NCBI GenBank assembly: GCA_965261725.1
Contig: CBDHDU010000024.1
Location: 24,440 to 88,439 of the forward strand
Direction: 5' to 3'
DNA: 64,000 nt
Source: CANDOC01 sp965261725
GTDB taxonomy: Bacteria; Pseudomonadota; Gammaproteobacteria; Pseudomonadales; Endozoicomonadaceae
Every line of letters begins with the position of its first letter. Positions within the stretch are counted from its first letter, which is position 1. The notes beneath the pieces are model-generated. The model saw only the letters and a program-made list of their open reading frames with translations. It had not been told where the DNA came from and made no database searches. This document shows, piece after piece, positions 26,265 to 36,047 of this stretch. Position numbers and translations under genes: made by a program.

Positions 26265-28448
26265 ATGACACCTGAAAACCTGAATGCTCTGCAAAATCAT
26301 CTGGCTGTCACGGGTGGTATGGATCATCGCGCGACTCTGGTTGTTGCCGGTGATAGTGCCTGGGGATGGGAAACCGCTGAAAGTGTGCTGACTCACTTTG
26401 GCTGGAGCGATTGCTGGTGGCTGGAGAATAGCGAGACAGCGCAAAGTGCAGGCAGAGAAAACTCGGTGGCAATGAATAAAGCCCACTCTCTGCTGGGGCA
26501 GGAATGTCAGGCGCTGGTGTTTGATGCCCATACCGGGTTTGATGCCGATGCGTTCGGTATCTGCGCCGGGTTAGTGCGCAAGGGCGGGTTATTGATTTTG
26601 CTGGCACCTCCACTTTCAAGCTGGTTTCAGGGAGATGACCCTCAGTCGAAACGGCTGGCGGTTTATCCGGAAGACAAAAATCCTGTGGGCAAGTTTTATC
26701 TACGGCGGTTGGCGTATATGCTGGATCAGGATCAGTCTGTTGCCTTCTTTAATAAGGCTGATTCACAACTGAAAATACCGGAGCCTCCCGTTGTTCCGCT
26801 TTCTGTAGAAGCCGAAGATATTGAACCGGATGAAGACGATGATCCGGCCTGTCTGACAAAAGATCAGCAAGAGGCTGTACAGGCTGTGACCAAAGTTGCC
26901 AGAGGTCACCGTCGTCGTCCGTTGGTTTTGACCGCAGACAGAGGGCGGGGAAAATCCGCCGCATTAGGTATTGCAGCGGGACGCCTGCTGAATGGCAAAA
27001 TTAAAAGCATTATTGTGACGGCACCCAATAAAGAAGCTGCTAATGTCATCTTTTCCCAAGCGGAAGCCAACACGAAAAAACTGGATAGCCGCCTGAAGTT
27101 TATCGCGCCGGATGAGTTGATTGAAAAACAGCCGGATGCTGATTTGGTACTGGTTGATGAAGCTGCCGCGGTTCCAGTGCCTTTGCTGACTCGATTACTG
27201 AAACGCTATGCCCGGATTGCTTTTGCTACAACTGTTCATGGCTATGAGGGTGCCGGTCGTGGTTTTGCTGTTCGCTTCAAAAAAGTGCTTGATGAAGTAA
27301 CCCCGCAGTGGCGAGCCATGAGTATGGTGGAGCCGGTACGCTGGGCGGCGGGTGATCCACTGGAGAAGCTGACTTTCAAACTGTTGTTACTGGATGCCAA
27401 TCCTGCAGAAGATAAATGTTTTGATGCGATTTCTGTTGATGATTGCGAAGTACAAAAACTGAATGGCAAGCAATTATTGCAGGACGAAACGCTGTTGCGC
27501 GAAGCCTTTGGCTTGCTGGTATTAGCACATTACCGTACCAGCCCGCAGGATCTTCGCATTTTGCTTGATGGTCCCAATATCAGTGTCTTTGTGATGCGTT
27601 ATCAGGGGCATGTTGCCGCAACCGCCTTGGTTGCAGCTGAAGGTGGAATTGAACCGGAACTGGCTGATGCGGTATGGCGCGGCGAGCGTCGGGTCAGAGG
27701 CCACCTGTTGCCACAAACACTGGCAAATCATGCGGGTTTTCCTGCCGCAGCGAGTTTAAAAGGCGAGCGCATTGTGCGTATTGCTGTGCATCCGTCACTG
27801 CAGGGGCAGGGGCTTGGTAGCCGGTTTGTGAAACTGCTGGCGACCCGTGCTGCGAGCAGTGGTATGGACTGGTTTGGTACCAGCTTTGGTGCCTCGCCGG
27901 AAGTACTGGATTTCTGGCTCGGTTGTACATTACTGCCGGTGCGGGTGGGTATTACCCGTGAAGCGTCCAGTGGCAGTCATTCCGTTGTGATGATGCGTGC
28001 GCTGACACCGGGAGCCCGGCAAATCTTTGAACCGATGCGTCGCCGCTTCAGTGAAGTATTACTTGATGATCTTTATGGTGCGTTGTCGCGTATGGAAGTT
28101 GATGTGGTCTGGCGCTTGTTCCGGGGGCTGGAAGCTCTGATTGAAGAACCTTCTGAAGTTGACTGGCGTGATGCACGTTCTTTTGCTGACAGTCGCCGGG
28201 GGCTGGATTTATGTCGTCTGGGCGTGAGACGAATTCTTGCAACCTTCCTTGCTGTGGAAAAGTCCAGCGTGCATAAAGCCGGATTATCACTCACCCAGCA
28301 GGCGTTGGTAATGAAAGTTTTTCAGCATGCCCGCTGGAGTGATTTGGCTCAGTTTCTGGATTTGCCCGGTCGCCGTCAGGTGGAGCAGGCATTGAGAGAA
28401 ACGATGAGTCAGTGGCTGGAACAACACCGGCTGGAACAGAGCAAATAA
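26265..28448 (+). CDS. tmcA: tRNA(Met) cytidine acetyltransferase TmcA
   Basis: 727 aa. TmcA makes N4-acetylcytidine at the wobble base of elongator tRNA-Met, using acetyl-CoA and ATP. It has an N-terminal DUF1726-like domain, an ATPase core with Walker A (TADRGRGKSAALG) and Walker B (LVLVDEAAAVPVPLL), the GNAT acetyltransferase core (RIAVHPSLQGQGLGSRFVK) and a C-terminal tRNA-binding region. Length fits the family. ATG 26265 is preferred over an in-frame TTG at 26250, but the SD is weak. The gene is single, not in an evident operon. Confidence 0.93.
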   Translation: MTPENLNALQNHLAVTGGMDHRATLVVAGDSAWGWETAESVLTHFGWSDCWWLENSETAQSAGRENSVAMNKAHSLLGQECQALVFDAHTGFDADAFGICAGLVRKGGLLILLAPPLSSWFQGDDPQSKRLAVYPEDKNPVGKFYLRRLAYMLDQDQSVAFFNKADSQLKIPEPPVVPLSVEAEDIEPDEDDDPACLTKDQQEAVQAVTKVARGHRRRPLVLTADRGRGKSAALGIAAGRLLNGKIKSIIVTAPNKEAANVIFSQAEANTKKLDSRLKFIAPDELIEKQPDADLVLVDEAAAVPVPLLTRLLKRYARIAFATTVHGYEGAGRGFAVRFKKVLDEVTPQWRAMSMVEPVRWAAGDPLEKLTFKLLLLDANPAEDKCFDAISVDDCEVQKLNGKQLLQDETLLREAFGLLVLAHYRTSPQDLRILLDGPNISVFVMRYQGHVAATALVAAEGGIEPELADAVWRGERRVRGHLLPQTLANHAGFPAAASLKGERIVRIAVHPSLQGQGLGSRFVKLLATRAASSGMDWFGTSFGASPEVLDFWLGCTLLPVRVGITREASSGSHSVVMMRALTPGARQIFEPMRRRFSEVLLDDLYGALSRMEVDVVWRLFRGLEALIEEPSEVDWRDARSFADSRRGLDLCRLGVRRILATFLAVEKSSVHKAGLSLTQQALVMKVFQHARWSDLAQFLDLPGRRQVEQALRETMSQWLEQHRLEQSK

Positions 28449-28568
28449 TACGGCCTTATTTTCAGAACCGGTCACGTGCTGGCCGGTTCCTCTCCCTTCC
28501 CGGAACATGCTACATTCCCCACGGCTTTATAATAAATATCAGTAATAACCTGCCGAGGTGGCCTTTCT

Positions 28569-29324
28569 ATGCAATTCCGCCCCTGTATTGACCTGCATGA
28601 CGGCAAAGTAAAACAGATTGTCGGTAGCTCTCTGTCCGACAGTGATAACTCCGCCACAGTTAATTTTGAAAGCAAACTGACGCCGGCAGATTACGCTGCC
28701 ATATACCGGCAGGATAATCTGCGGGGCGGGCATGTTATCAAGCTGGGGCCGGGTAATGAGCAGGCAGCAGCAGAGGCATTAAATGCGTGGCCTGAAGGTT
28801 TGCAGATCGGCGGTGGTATCACAGCGGATAATGCGCTGGATTATCTGGCGATGGGTGCTTCCCATGTTGTTGTCACTTCTTATGTCTTTAAAGATGGCAT
28901 GATTCACAGGGATCATCTGCAGCGTTTGGTAGATGTTGTGGGCAGGGAACGGCTGGTGCTTGATTTGTCCTGCAAGCAACGTGACGGGCAGTATTTTATT
29001 GTGACGGATCGCTGGCAGAAATTTACTGATACTGTGATCTCAGCTGTAACGCTCGCTGATCTGGCTGAATATTGTGCTGAGTTTCTGGTGCATGCCGCTT
29101 CTGTCGAAGGCTTGATGCAGGGGCCGGATCTTAAACTGGTCAGCCTGTTAGCCGAACATTCTTCGATCCCTGTTACCTATGCGGGTGGTATTGCTTCAAT
29201 GGAGGATATCGAAGCCGTACGCACCGCCGGAAAGAGTGAGGTTCACATCACGATTGGTAGTGCACTGGATATTTTTGGTGGTGAGCTGGCCTATAAAAAT
29301 GTGGTTCACGCGTGTGACAACTGA
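28569..29324 (+). CDS. HisA-like ProFAR isomerase, eukaryotic (HIS6) type
   Basis: 251 aa with a (beta/alpha)8 barrel. MQFRPCIDLHDGKVKQIVG, GGHVIKLGPGNEQAAAEAL, GLQIGGGI, VVTSYVF, LVLDLSCK, FLVHAASVEGL, TYAGGI and GSALDIFGG align closely with yeast HIS6 rather than with ordinary bacterial HisA. The reaction would be the Amadori isomerisation in step four of histidine synthesis. The gene stands alone, away from any his genes in the window. The SD gaggtgg (28554-28560) fits the ATG. The function is inferred by family. Confidence 0.85.
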   Translation: MQFRPCIDLHDGKVKQIVGSSLSDSDNSATVNFESKLTPADYAAIYRQDNLRGGHVIKLGPGNEQAAAEALNAWPEGLQIGGGITADNALDYLAMGASHVVVTSYVFKDGMIHRDHLQRLVDVVGRERLVLDLSCKQRDGQYFIVTDRWQKFTDTVISAVTLADLAEYCAEFLVHAASVEGLMQGPDLKLVSLLAEHSSIPVTYAGGIASMEDIEAVRTAGKSEVHITIGSALDIFGGELAYKNVVHACDN

Positions 29325-29403
29325 TTTTCCGGCAGCCTGATAAATATCTGATACGCTTATCTCATCTGGTCTGACAGGGTCGTCGCTGTATTAACGGAAC
29401 CTG

Positions 29404-30392
29404 ATGAAGAACAAACCCAATAAAATACCTGTACCGGTACCGCAAAATTCTCAGGCAAAGAGCAATCTGAACGCTTTTTCATTAAAGCGCCGGCGGGTTG
29501 TTGCGGGTGCGTCTGTCATGCTCGCGGGTGCCATGTTGTCAGGTTGTGGCGTGTTGATTAAACCGGGTGGGATGACATCAGAATCGGATCGTAAAGCAAG
29601 TGAAGAACGCTGGCGACAGGCACTTCTAAGCGATATTCAAACCATTGCCATGACCTGGCCTGATCTGGACGGGTAGGTTCGTCAGCAGATAGAAGATCAG
29701 GCGATCAACCCGCTACGGGATAATGAACATATCCTGATTGCCGGTATGGATGTGTATACCCGTCCGGTCGCTATTGAATTTCAGGCCATGTTTGAGCTGG
29801 CGCTGGCCCGGCGTCTGGAACGTAACGAGATAAAAGCGGTCACATTAATTATTCATACTGACCGACCGGCTACACCGCTGTGTCATCCTCAGGGACGGGT
29901 TCATATTGATGCGCTGCCTCCTGCCATAGCAGCGGATCGGCGGAGGTTAATAACTATTCTGAACCGGACGGTCACGTTAAGAAAACTCTGTACAGCAGGC
30001 GGTGCTGACTTTCGATGTATCACAGCCTAGGGCAAAGGCGGCATTGAACGGTTGGCACCAAAAGAACGTACTACCTTCGAAAGTATGCTGGAAGATAAAG
30101 CATTTCCGGATTGCTTAATATGCCGTTGACGGCAACTGCCATTCCCCCGGAATTGAGTGGTGCAACCTGTATTGTCACGGGCAAATATGGCGAAGAACTG
30201 ATCTTTGCATTGAATGGTCAGCAAGCATGGAACAGTGAACGTAATGCTATATGGCAATACTGGCTTGGATGTCGGCACCATGACCGGATAAATCGTCATT
30301 TAAAGCGACTGGATGCTTTTCTGCAAAATTCAGGTATAAGTATTCCCCGGCTGACAGGTACTGGCGGGCAGGTTAAGAGGGCAATGACATGA
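29404..30392 (+). pseudogene. Decayed lipoprotein gene, paralogue of the next gene
   Basis: The N-terminus (MKNKPNK...) carries a lipoprotein signal with lipobox LSGC near residue 48. An in-frame TAG at 29674 interrupts WPDLDG/VRQQIEDQAINPLRD; the same frame then continues to 30030. The C-terminal part (SGATCIVTGKYGEELIFALNG ... IWQYWLGC) lies in another frame to 30392. The pieces match, in order, ITELVDADSELPDWQKSQIQAQAILPLRED and ISWVVLSSEGVKLVFEMEG...IWNYRFGC of the following gene. One nonsense mutation and one frameshift therefore explain it. Confidence 0.7.
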
Positions 30393-31030
30393 TCCGATAC
30401 GGAGCTCGTGTATTGTTCCTGATCAGAAAATATCTGGTTGGGCAGGCATTGTTGTGCCTGCTTGTCAGCATGTTGCTTGGGTGTGCGGCCTCCCGAGAGT
30501 CACTACAGAAAAATTCTCAGCAAGATCAGCAGGTTTGCGCCGGTATTGAATGTGAAACCTGTCAGGGCGATGCCGAAGCTTTGCGTCAAGGCATGTTGGA
30601 TACCATCACTGAGCTGGTGGATGCTGATAGTGAACTGCCTGATTGGCAGAAAAGTCAGATACAGGCACAGGCGATATTACCGCTGAGAGAAGATAATAGC
30701 GTGGTCGTCACCGGTATTGATCATCAGATTGAACCGGTTGCCAAAGCAATGGCAGATGCTTTTGAGCGAACCGTCGAAACGCTTTCCCTAGAAACCCGGC
30801 AGGTTGAGAATTGTATAGATGGGATGCTTTGCCCTGATAAGTCGGTGAACTCACGTAGTGATACGGGCAAAATTTCTTGGGTGGTACTGTCCAGCGAAGG
30901 CGTCAAACTGGTATTCGAGATGGAAGGCAAGCGAGCCTGTCCGCGCTGTGAAAGCGTGATCTGGAATTATCGGTTTGGTTGCAGCCCGGAAGTGCCGGTA
31001 TTGATTATGAGAGATAAGCAGTTGAAGTAG
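30389..31030 (+). CDS. Lipoprotein of unknown function
   Basis: 213 aa with a lipoprotein signal peptide (LLCLLVSMLLGC, Cys at ~32). The mature part resembles the LpoB/PenB-like small lipoprotein pattern only loosely; I do not assign a family. A second cysteine-rich spot (CAGIECETC, later CPRC) could form disulfides or bind metal. It overlaps the end of the decayed paralogue by 4 nt, indicating tandem duplication and former coupling. It is followed by a bidirectional terminator. Confidence 0.6.
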   Translation: MIRYGARVLFLIRKYLVGQALLCLLVSMLLGCAASRESLQKNSQQDQQVCAGIECETCQGDAEALRQGMLDTITELVDADSELPDWQKSQIQAQAILPLREDNSVVVTGIDHQIEPVAKAMADAFERTVETLSLETRQVENCIDGMLCPDKSVNSRSDTGKISWVVLSSEGVKLVFEMEGKRACPRCESVIWNYRFGCSPEVPVLIMRDKQLK

Positions 31031-31056
31031 TCCTGACGCAGTTATTTTCTCTGTAA

Positions 31057-31093
31057 TAAAAAAACCCGCGTATTTATCGCGGGTTTTTTTATC
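31057..31093. terminator. Bidirectional terminator between the lipoprotein gene and ispG
   Basis: A near-perfect palindrome, aaaaaaacccgcg-tattta-tcgcgggttttttt, has A/T runs on both sides. It terminates the converging lipoprotein (+) and ispG (-) transcripts. Confidence 0.92.
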
Positions 31094-31112
31094 CTGCATG
31101 ATTCAGGCTGAA

Positions 31113-32357
31113 TTAATGCTCAGCAGCAGGGATCAGATCTTTGCGCGGGGTATAGGTTTTGTGAACATACTGCTCAATCATATCCTTGAACTGTTCACTG
31201 ATACCTTCACCGTGCAGGGTGGCAACTTTTTCACCATCCATAAAGACCGGGGCTGAAGGAGTCTCACCGGTCCCGGGCAGGCTGATACCAATATTGGCAT
31301 GTTTGCTTTCGCCGGGACCGTTAACGATGCAACCCATTACGGCAACTTTCATCTGCTCAACGCCGGTGTAAGACAGCGACCATTCACTCATCTTCTTGCG
31401 CAGGTAACCGTCTACTTCATCAGTCAGTTCGCGGAAGAAAGTGCTGGTGGTGCGACCACAGCCCGGGCAGGCGGTTACTTCCGGCGTGAAGTTACGGGCA
31501 CCGAGTGCCTGCAGAATCTGCTGGGAAACAATCACTTCCTTATCACGGGAAGCGCCTGGCTCGGGAGTCAAAGAGGTACGGATAGTATCGCCAATGCCGT
31601 TCTGCAGCAGAATACCCATGGCGATACTGGAGGCGACGATACCCTTGCTGCCCATACCGGCTTCGGTCAGACCAAGATGGAGTGCGTAGTTGCAACGGTC
31701 AGCCAGCATATCGTAAACGGCAACCAGATCCTGTACCCGGGAAACCTTGCAGGAGATAACGATCTTGTCTTTGCCCAGACCCCGTTCCACAGCGGCATTA
31801 GCACTTGTCAGGGAAGACAGCACCAGTGCTTCATGAAGGATTTGTTCAGAGGTTTTAGGGTTCTCAGCCTTAGAGTTTTCATCCATCAGGCGAGTTGCCA
31901 GCTCTTTATCCAGACTGCCCCAGTTTACGCCGATACGTACTGGCTTGTTGTGGCGAATCGCCACATCAATCATGGCATTGAAACGGTCATCTTTTTTATT
32001 ACCAAAGCCGACATTACCGGGATTAATCCGGTACTTTGCCAGTGCTTCGGCGCAGCCTTGGTATTTTTCCAGCAACATATGACCGTTGTAATGGAAATCA
32101 CCCACAATCGGGGTGTTGTAGCCCTGCTTTAGCAGTGCTTCATGAATATGGGGTACTGCGGCGGCGGCTTCTTCAGTATTCACCGTGACCCGCACAATTT
32201 CAGAACCGGCATCGGAGAGCAGTTTGATCTGATCGACGGTTTTCTTGATATCAGCAGTGTCAGTGTCGGTCATGGACTGAACGACCACTGGTGCACCACC
32301 GCCCATTACAACGTGACCAACCTGGACGGAATGGGTGCTATGACGACTTTTTATCAA
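31113..32357 (-). CDS. ispG: 4-hydroxy-3-methylbut-2-en-1-yl diphosphate synthase IspG
   Basis: IspG (GcpE) is a 4Fe-4S enzyme of the MEP isoprenoid pathway that converts MEcPP to HMBPP. 414 aa. Cluster cysteines are seen in ACPGCGRTTS and MGCIVNGPGESKHA. The N-terminal TIM barrel has GGGAPVVVQSMTDTDTADI and INPGNVGF. Start TTG 32357 is preceded by a GAGGA SD with correct spacing; no suitable ATG is visible. The sequence follows the longer IspG form common in alpha- and betaproteobacteria, not the ~372-aa E. coli form. Confidence 0.93.
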   Translation of the reverse strand: MIKSRHSTHSVQVGHVVMGGGAPVVVQSMTDTDTADIKKTVDQIKLLSDAGSEIVRVTVNTEEAAAAVPHIHEALLKQGYNTPIVGDFHYNGHMLLEKYQGCAEALAKYRINPGNVGFGNKKDDRFNAMIDVAIRHNKPVRIGVNWGSLDKELATRLMDENSKAENPKTSEQILHEALVLSSLTSANAAVERGLGKDKIVISCKVSRVQDLVAVYDMLADRCNYALHLGLTEAGMGSKGIVASSIAMGILLQNGIGDTIRTSLTPEPGASRDKEVIVSQQILQALGARNFTPEVTACPGCGRTTSTFFRELTDEVDGYLRKKMSEWSLSYTGVEQMKVAVMGCIVNGPGESKHANIGISLPGTGETPSAPVFMDGEKVATLHGEGISEQFKDMIEQYVHKTYTPRKDLIPAAEH

Positions 32358-32596
32358 CTTGTCATCCTCGTAAACAGGGGGCTGGGATATGCAGGCATCA
32401 GTGTTTTGCCGTGATTCCCGGGGTTGTTGTTCATCAGTCCTTTACTCTATTCCCCTGCCTCCATCACATGATGATGCGAAACAGGTCAACACGGGCATAT
32501 AGCATATTAGGAAGCAAGCCCGTGCGGCTTTTCAAAGTACAGCCAGAGATTATAACCCAAAATCAAGCCGACGTTTGTCCGTGGATTCACGGGTTA

Positions 32597-34105
32597 TCAT
32601 TCCTTTGCCCAGCCCTTGCTACAATCTACCGCTCGCTGCCAGCCATGATACAGCTGATTACGGGCTTCCTGACCCATTACCGGGGTGAATTCGCGATCTC
32701 GGGTAATGGTCTGATGCAGTGCCTCAGAGCTCTGCCAGTAGCCCACAGCCAGCCCGGCCAGAAAGGCTGCGCCTGCGGCGGTGGTTTCAATCACCTGCGG
32801 GCGGGCAACGGATACGCCGAGAATATCGGCCTGAAACTGCATCAGGAAGTTATTGGCAACGGCACCGCCGTCGACATTTAGCTGCTGCAATGCGAGCCCT
32901 GAATCTTTTTGCATCGCATCCAGAACATCTCGGGACTGATAAGCCAGTGCTTCAAGGGTAGCTCGCACAATATGCTTGCGATTTGATCCACGGGTCAGAC
33001 CGACAATGGTGCCACGGGCATAAGGGTCCCAGTAGGGGGTTCCCAGCCCGACAAAGGCCGGTACTACATAAACGCCGTTGGTATCCTCAACCTCATTAGC
33101 CAGTTGTTCAGATTCTGCTGCATTTTGAATCAGTCCCATCTCGTCCCGCAGCCACTGAATACTGGCGCCACCCATAAAGACTGAACCTTCAAGTGCATAA
33201 TTGACTTTGCCATTCAGCCCATAGGCAATGGTAGTGAGCAAGCCGTTTTCTGATTTGATTGGCTTTTCACCCGTGTTCATCAACAGAAAACAACCGGTAC
33301 CATAGGTGTTTTTTGCCATTCCCGGTTCAAATGCTAACTGACCGAACAGAGCCGCCTGTTGATCTCCGGCAACTCCGGCGATTGGGATACGGGTGTTATT
33401 GATAATCGCCTGTCCGTATATTTCTGAGCAGGATTTGACCTCAGGTAACATACTGCTGGGGATGTTAAGTGCATTCAACATTTTCTCATCCCACTGCAAT
33501 GATTTGATATTGAACAGCAGGGTGCGGGACGCGTTAGTGTAGTCAGTGGCATGCACTTGGCCGCCGGTCAGCTTCCAGATCAGCCAGCAATCGATGGTGC
33601 CGAATAACAGCTCCCCGGCTTCGGTTTTTTCTCTGGCACCGGCAACATTATCCAGAATCCATGCCAGCTTGGTGCCTGAGAAGTAGGCATCCAGCACCAG
33701 CCCGGTATTTTCTTTGACGTATTCTTCCAGCCCTGCCGATTTTAGATTTTCACAGGTTTCTGCAGTACGTCGGCATTGCCAGACGATGGCATTGTAAATC
33801 GGCTCTCCGGTGTTTTTGTCCCAGACAACAGTAGTCTCGCGTTGATTGGTAATACCAATAGCAGCAACCTGTTCAGGTTTGATGGCTGTTTTGGTGAGCA
33901 CGTCGTGCATAACATGTTGCTGAGTTTCCCATATTTCCATAGCGTTATGCTCAACCCAGCCAGGATTGGGGAAATGCTGGCTGAATTCTTTCTGGGAAAT
34001 GTCGACAATCTGACCCTTGTGATCAAAAAGAATTGCCCTGCTGCTGGTGGTTCCCTGATCCAGTGACAGGATATAAGTATTATCGTGACTCACTGTTTCA
34101 CTCAC
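32597..34105 (-). CDS. glpK: Glycerol kinase
   Basis: GlpK phosphorylates glycerol to glycerol-3-phosphate in the cytosol. About 502 aa from the GTG at 34105, chosen because SETVSHDNTYILSLDQGTTSSRA then matches the family N-terminus; an in-frame ATG at 34168 would add 21 residues without an SD. FGGY-kinase motifs: phosphate-1 DQGTTSSR, adenosine GGASIQWLRD, plus GVAGDQQAALFGQ. No glpF or glpD lies beside it. putP diverges upstream. Confidence 0.94.
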   Translation of the reverse strand: MSETVSHDNTYILSLDQGTTSSRAILFDHKGQIVDISQKEFSQHFPNPGWVEHNAMEIWETQQHVMHDVLTKTAIKPEQVAAIGITNQRETTVVWDKNTGEPIYNAIVWQCRRTAETCENLKSAGLEEYVKENTGLVLDAYFSGTKLAWILDNVAGAREKTEAGELLFGTIDCWLIWKLTGGQVHATDYTNASRTLLFNIKSLQWDEKMLNALNIPSSMLPEVKSCSEIYGQAIINNTRIPIAGVAGDQQAALFGQLAFEPGMAKNTYGTGCFLLMNTGEKPIKSENGLLTTIAYGLNGKVNYALEGSVFMGGASIQWLRDEMGLIQNAAESEQLANEVEDTNGVYVVPAFVGLGTPYWDPYARGTIVGLTRGSNRKHIVRATLEALAYQSRDVLDAMQKDSGLALQQLNVDGGAVANNFLMQFQADILGVSVARPQVIETTAAGAAFLAGLAVGYWQSSEALHQTITRDREFTPVMGQEARNQLYHGWQRAVDCSKGWAKE

Positions 34106-34429
34106 TATCAAAATCCCTGAATGTAAATCTTGTTTTGTATTCTGCTTGTTTGATATTAAGGCTTGCAATGCATCAGTCGTAATTTGTGACGCTGTGGCTT
34201 GTAGTTTGTAGGCGAAGCGTTCTTGCTTTATAAAAGAATAAGGTAAAGCCGGGGCATGTGAGTTGCGGTGGTCTGCTCTTCGGTATTGCTATTCATGGCA
34301 CTCAGCCAGAGATTGTGTTCATAGCTCACAGAATATTTCTGTGTTGTTAACACACATCTGTCACCTTAAAAGTTGGCAACAGAGTGCTGAATGCTACCTT
34401 TAGACAGTGCCACAACTGCAGGAGCGACC
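34106..34429. other. Divergent glpK-putP intergenic region
   Basis: About 320 bp between divergently transcribed glpK and putP. No gene is apparent. The promoters of both genes must lie here. The putP SD is aggag (34420-34424) before ATG 34430. No operator could be identified with confidence. Confidence 0.4.
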
Positions 34430-35944
34430 ATGTCGACAGGCAACCTTACGGTAGTTTTGACCTTTATTGTTTATTTTATTGTGATGCTGGGGATCGGGGT
34501 TATCGCCTGGCGTCGCACCTGCAGTTCAGCGGATTACTTTCTCGGTGGCAGAAGCCTTGGTCCGTGGACCGCAGCATTAAGTGCCGGTGCTTCTGATATG
34601 AGTGGCTGGCTGCTGCTGGGCTTGCCCGGCTATGCTTTTGCAGCAGGGCTGGAAGCATTCTGGCTGGCAGGCGGCTTACTGTTAGGAACTTGGCTGAACT
34701 GGCTGCTGGTGGCCGGAAGACTACGTGAATACAGTGTGGCGGCGGGCAATGCGCTGACCCTTTCTGAATTTTTTGCAAACCGTTTTAAAGATCGTAGCGG
34801 TTTATTGCAACCGGTATCGGCCTTTTTCATCCTGCTGTTCTTTTTGTTTTATACCTCTGCCGGACTGGTAGCAGCGGGTAAATTGTTTGAGACAGTGTTT
34901 AATGTTGACTATCAGTGGGCCGTTATTATCGGAACGCTGAGTGTTGTTTCTTATACCCTGTTTGGTGGTTTTCTTGCGGTTTGCTGGACTGATTTGGTGC
35001 AGGGCTTACTGATGGCCGCTGCACTGGTTATTGTACCGGTGATGGCAGTGCAAGTTGCTGGTGGCGGTGCTGAGGTTTTCAACGGCTTGCAGCAGATTAA
35101 CCCGCATTTACTGAACCCTATGACGGCTGTTTCCGGTGAGCCGATTGACTGGATTGTTGTGGTATCGCTATTGGGGTGGGGGCTAGGTTACTTCGGGCAG
35201 CCGCATATTATTGCCCGCTTCAAGGCGACCCGCTCTACTCGCGATATTGTTGTAGCACGACGTATTGCTGTTGGCTGGACCGGTCTGGGAATGATCGGTG
35301 CATTGCTGACGGGGCTGGCAGGTTTGATTTATACCCAGTCGCTTGGAATAGTTGTTGAAGATGCTGAAGCCATCTTTATGTTGTTGGTAAACAGCCTGTT
35401 CCATCCGGTGGTTGCCGGAATCCTGTTGGCGGCAATTCTGGCAGCTGTTATGAGCACAGCCGATTCCCAATTATTGGTTTGTTCAACAGCCTTTGCTGAA
35501 GATTTTTATAAGGATATGTTCCGACCCAATGCTTCCGGCAGGGAAGTAATCAGGGTAGGGCAGCTGGCCGTTGTGCTGGTTGCGGTTCTGGCAACGCTGG
35601 TAGCGCTTGATCCGGAAAGCTCGGTGCTGGGCATGGTCAGTTATGCCTGGGCAGGTTTCGGTGCTGCCTTTGGTTCTGTACTGTTGATGTCTCTGTTCTG
35701 GCAGCGAATGACCGAATGGGGAGCATTGTCCGGCATTATTGTGGGTGGCCTGACGGTATTGCTATGGAAACCGTTAAGTGGCGGCATTTTTGATCTTTAT
35801 GAGTTGATTCCCGGCTTTATTTTTTCCTCCGTCGCGGTTTACCTTGTCAGCTGCCTTGGACCGAAGCCTGCCAGTGGTGTAGAGGATTTGTTCGGGGAAA
35901 TTGCGCAGAGTCACGAGGGGGGGGGCAGAGGGCCAGCCTGGTAA
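34430..35944 (+). CDS. putP: Sodium/proline symporter
   Basis: 504 aa, about 13 TM segments, SSS family. PutP imports proline with Na+. Sequence marks: SSADYFLGGRSLGPWTAALS and AGASDMSGWLLLGLPG in TM2 (Na+/proline site), and the conserved AAILAAVMSTADSQLLVCS in TM8 (Na2 site). The start is ATG 34430 behind caggagcgacc; an in-frame ATG at 34391 is weaker. A run of eight G near the end (35918-35925) encodes the terminal Gly-rich tail, a spot prone to slippage. The gene is single. Confidence 0.93.
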   Translation: MSTGNLTVVLTFIVYFIVMLGIGVIAWRRTCSSADYFLGGRSLGPWTAALSAGASDMSGWLLLGLPGYAFAAGLEAFWLAGGLLLGTWLNWLLVAGRLREYSVAAGNALTLSEFFANRFKDRSGLLQPVSAFFILLFFLFYTSAGLVAAGKLFETVFNVDYQWAVIIGTLSVVSYTLFGGFLAVCWTDLVQGLLMAAALVIVPVMAVQVAGGGAEVFNGLQQINPHLLNPMTAVSGEPIDWIVVVSLLGWGLGYFGQPHIIARFKATRSTRDIVVARRIAVGWTGLGMIGALLTGLAGLIYTQSLGIVVEDAEAIFMLLVNSLFHPVVAGILLAAILAAVMSTADSQLLVCSTAFAEDFYKDMFRPNASGREVIRVGQLAVVLVAVLATLVALDPESSVLGMVSYAWAGFGAAFGSVLLMSLFWQRMTEWGALSGIIVGGLTVLLWKPLSGGIFDLYELIPGFIFSSVAVYLVSCLGPKPASGVEDLFGEIAQSHEGGGRGPAW

Positions 35945-36047
35945 GCAGCATTACCACTAAATTCAGAACAAACCCGTTCTTGTTCATCCGGGCAGAGCGG
36001 GTATTATCCAGCCTCTTTTAATTTGACTGCTTGTTGAGGGTAGGCTG

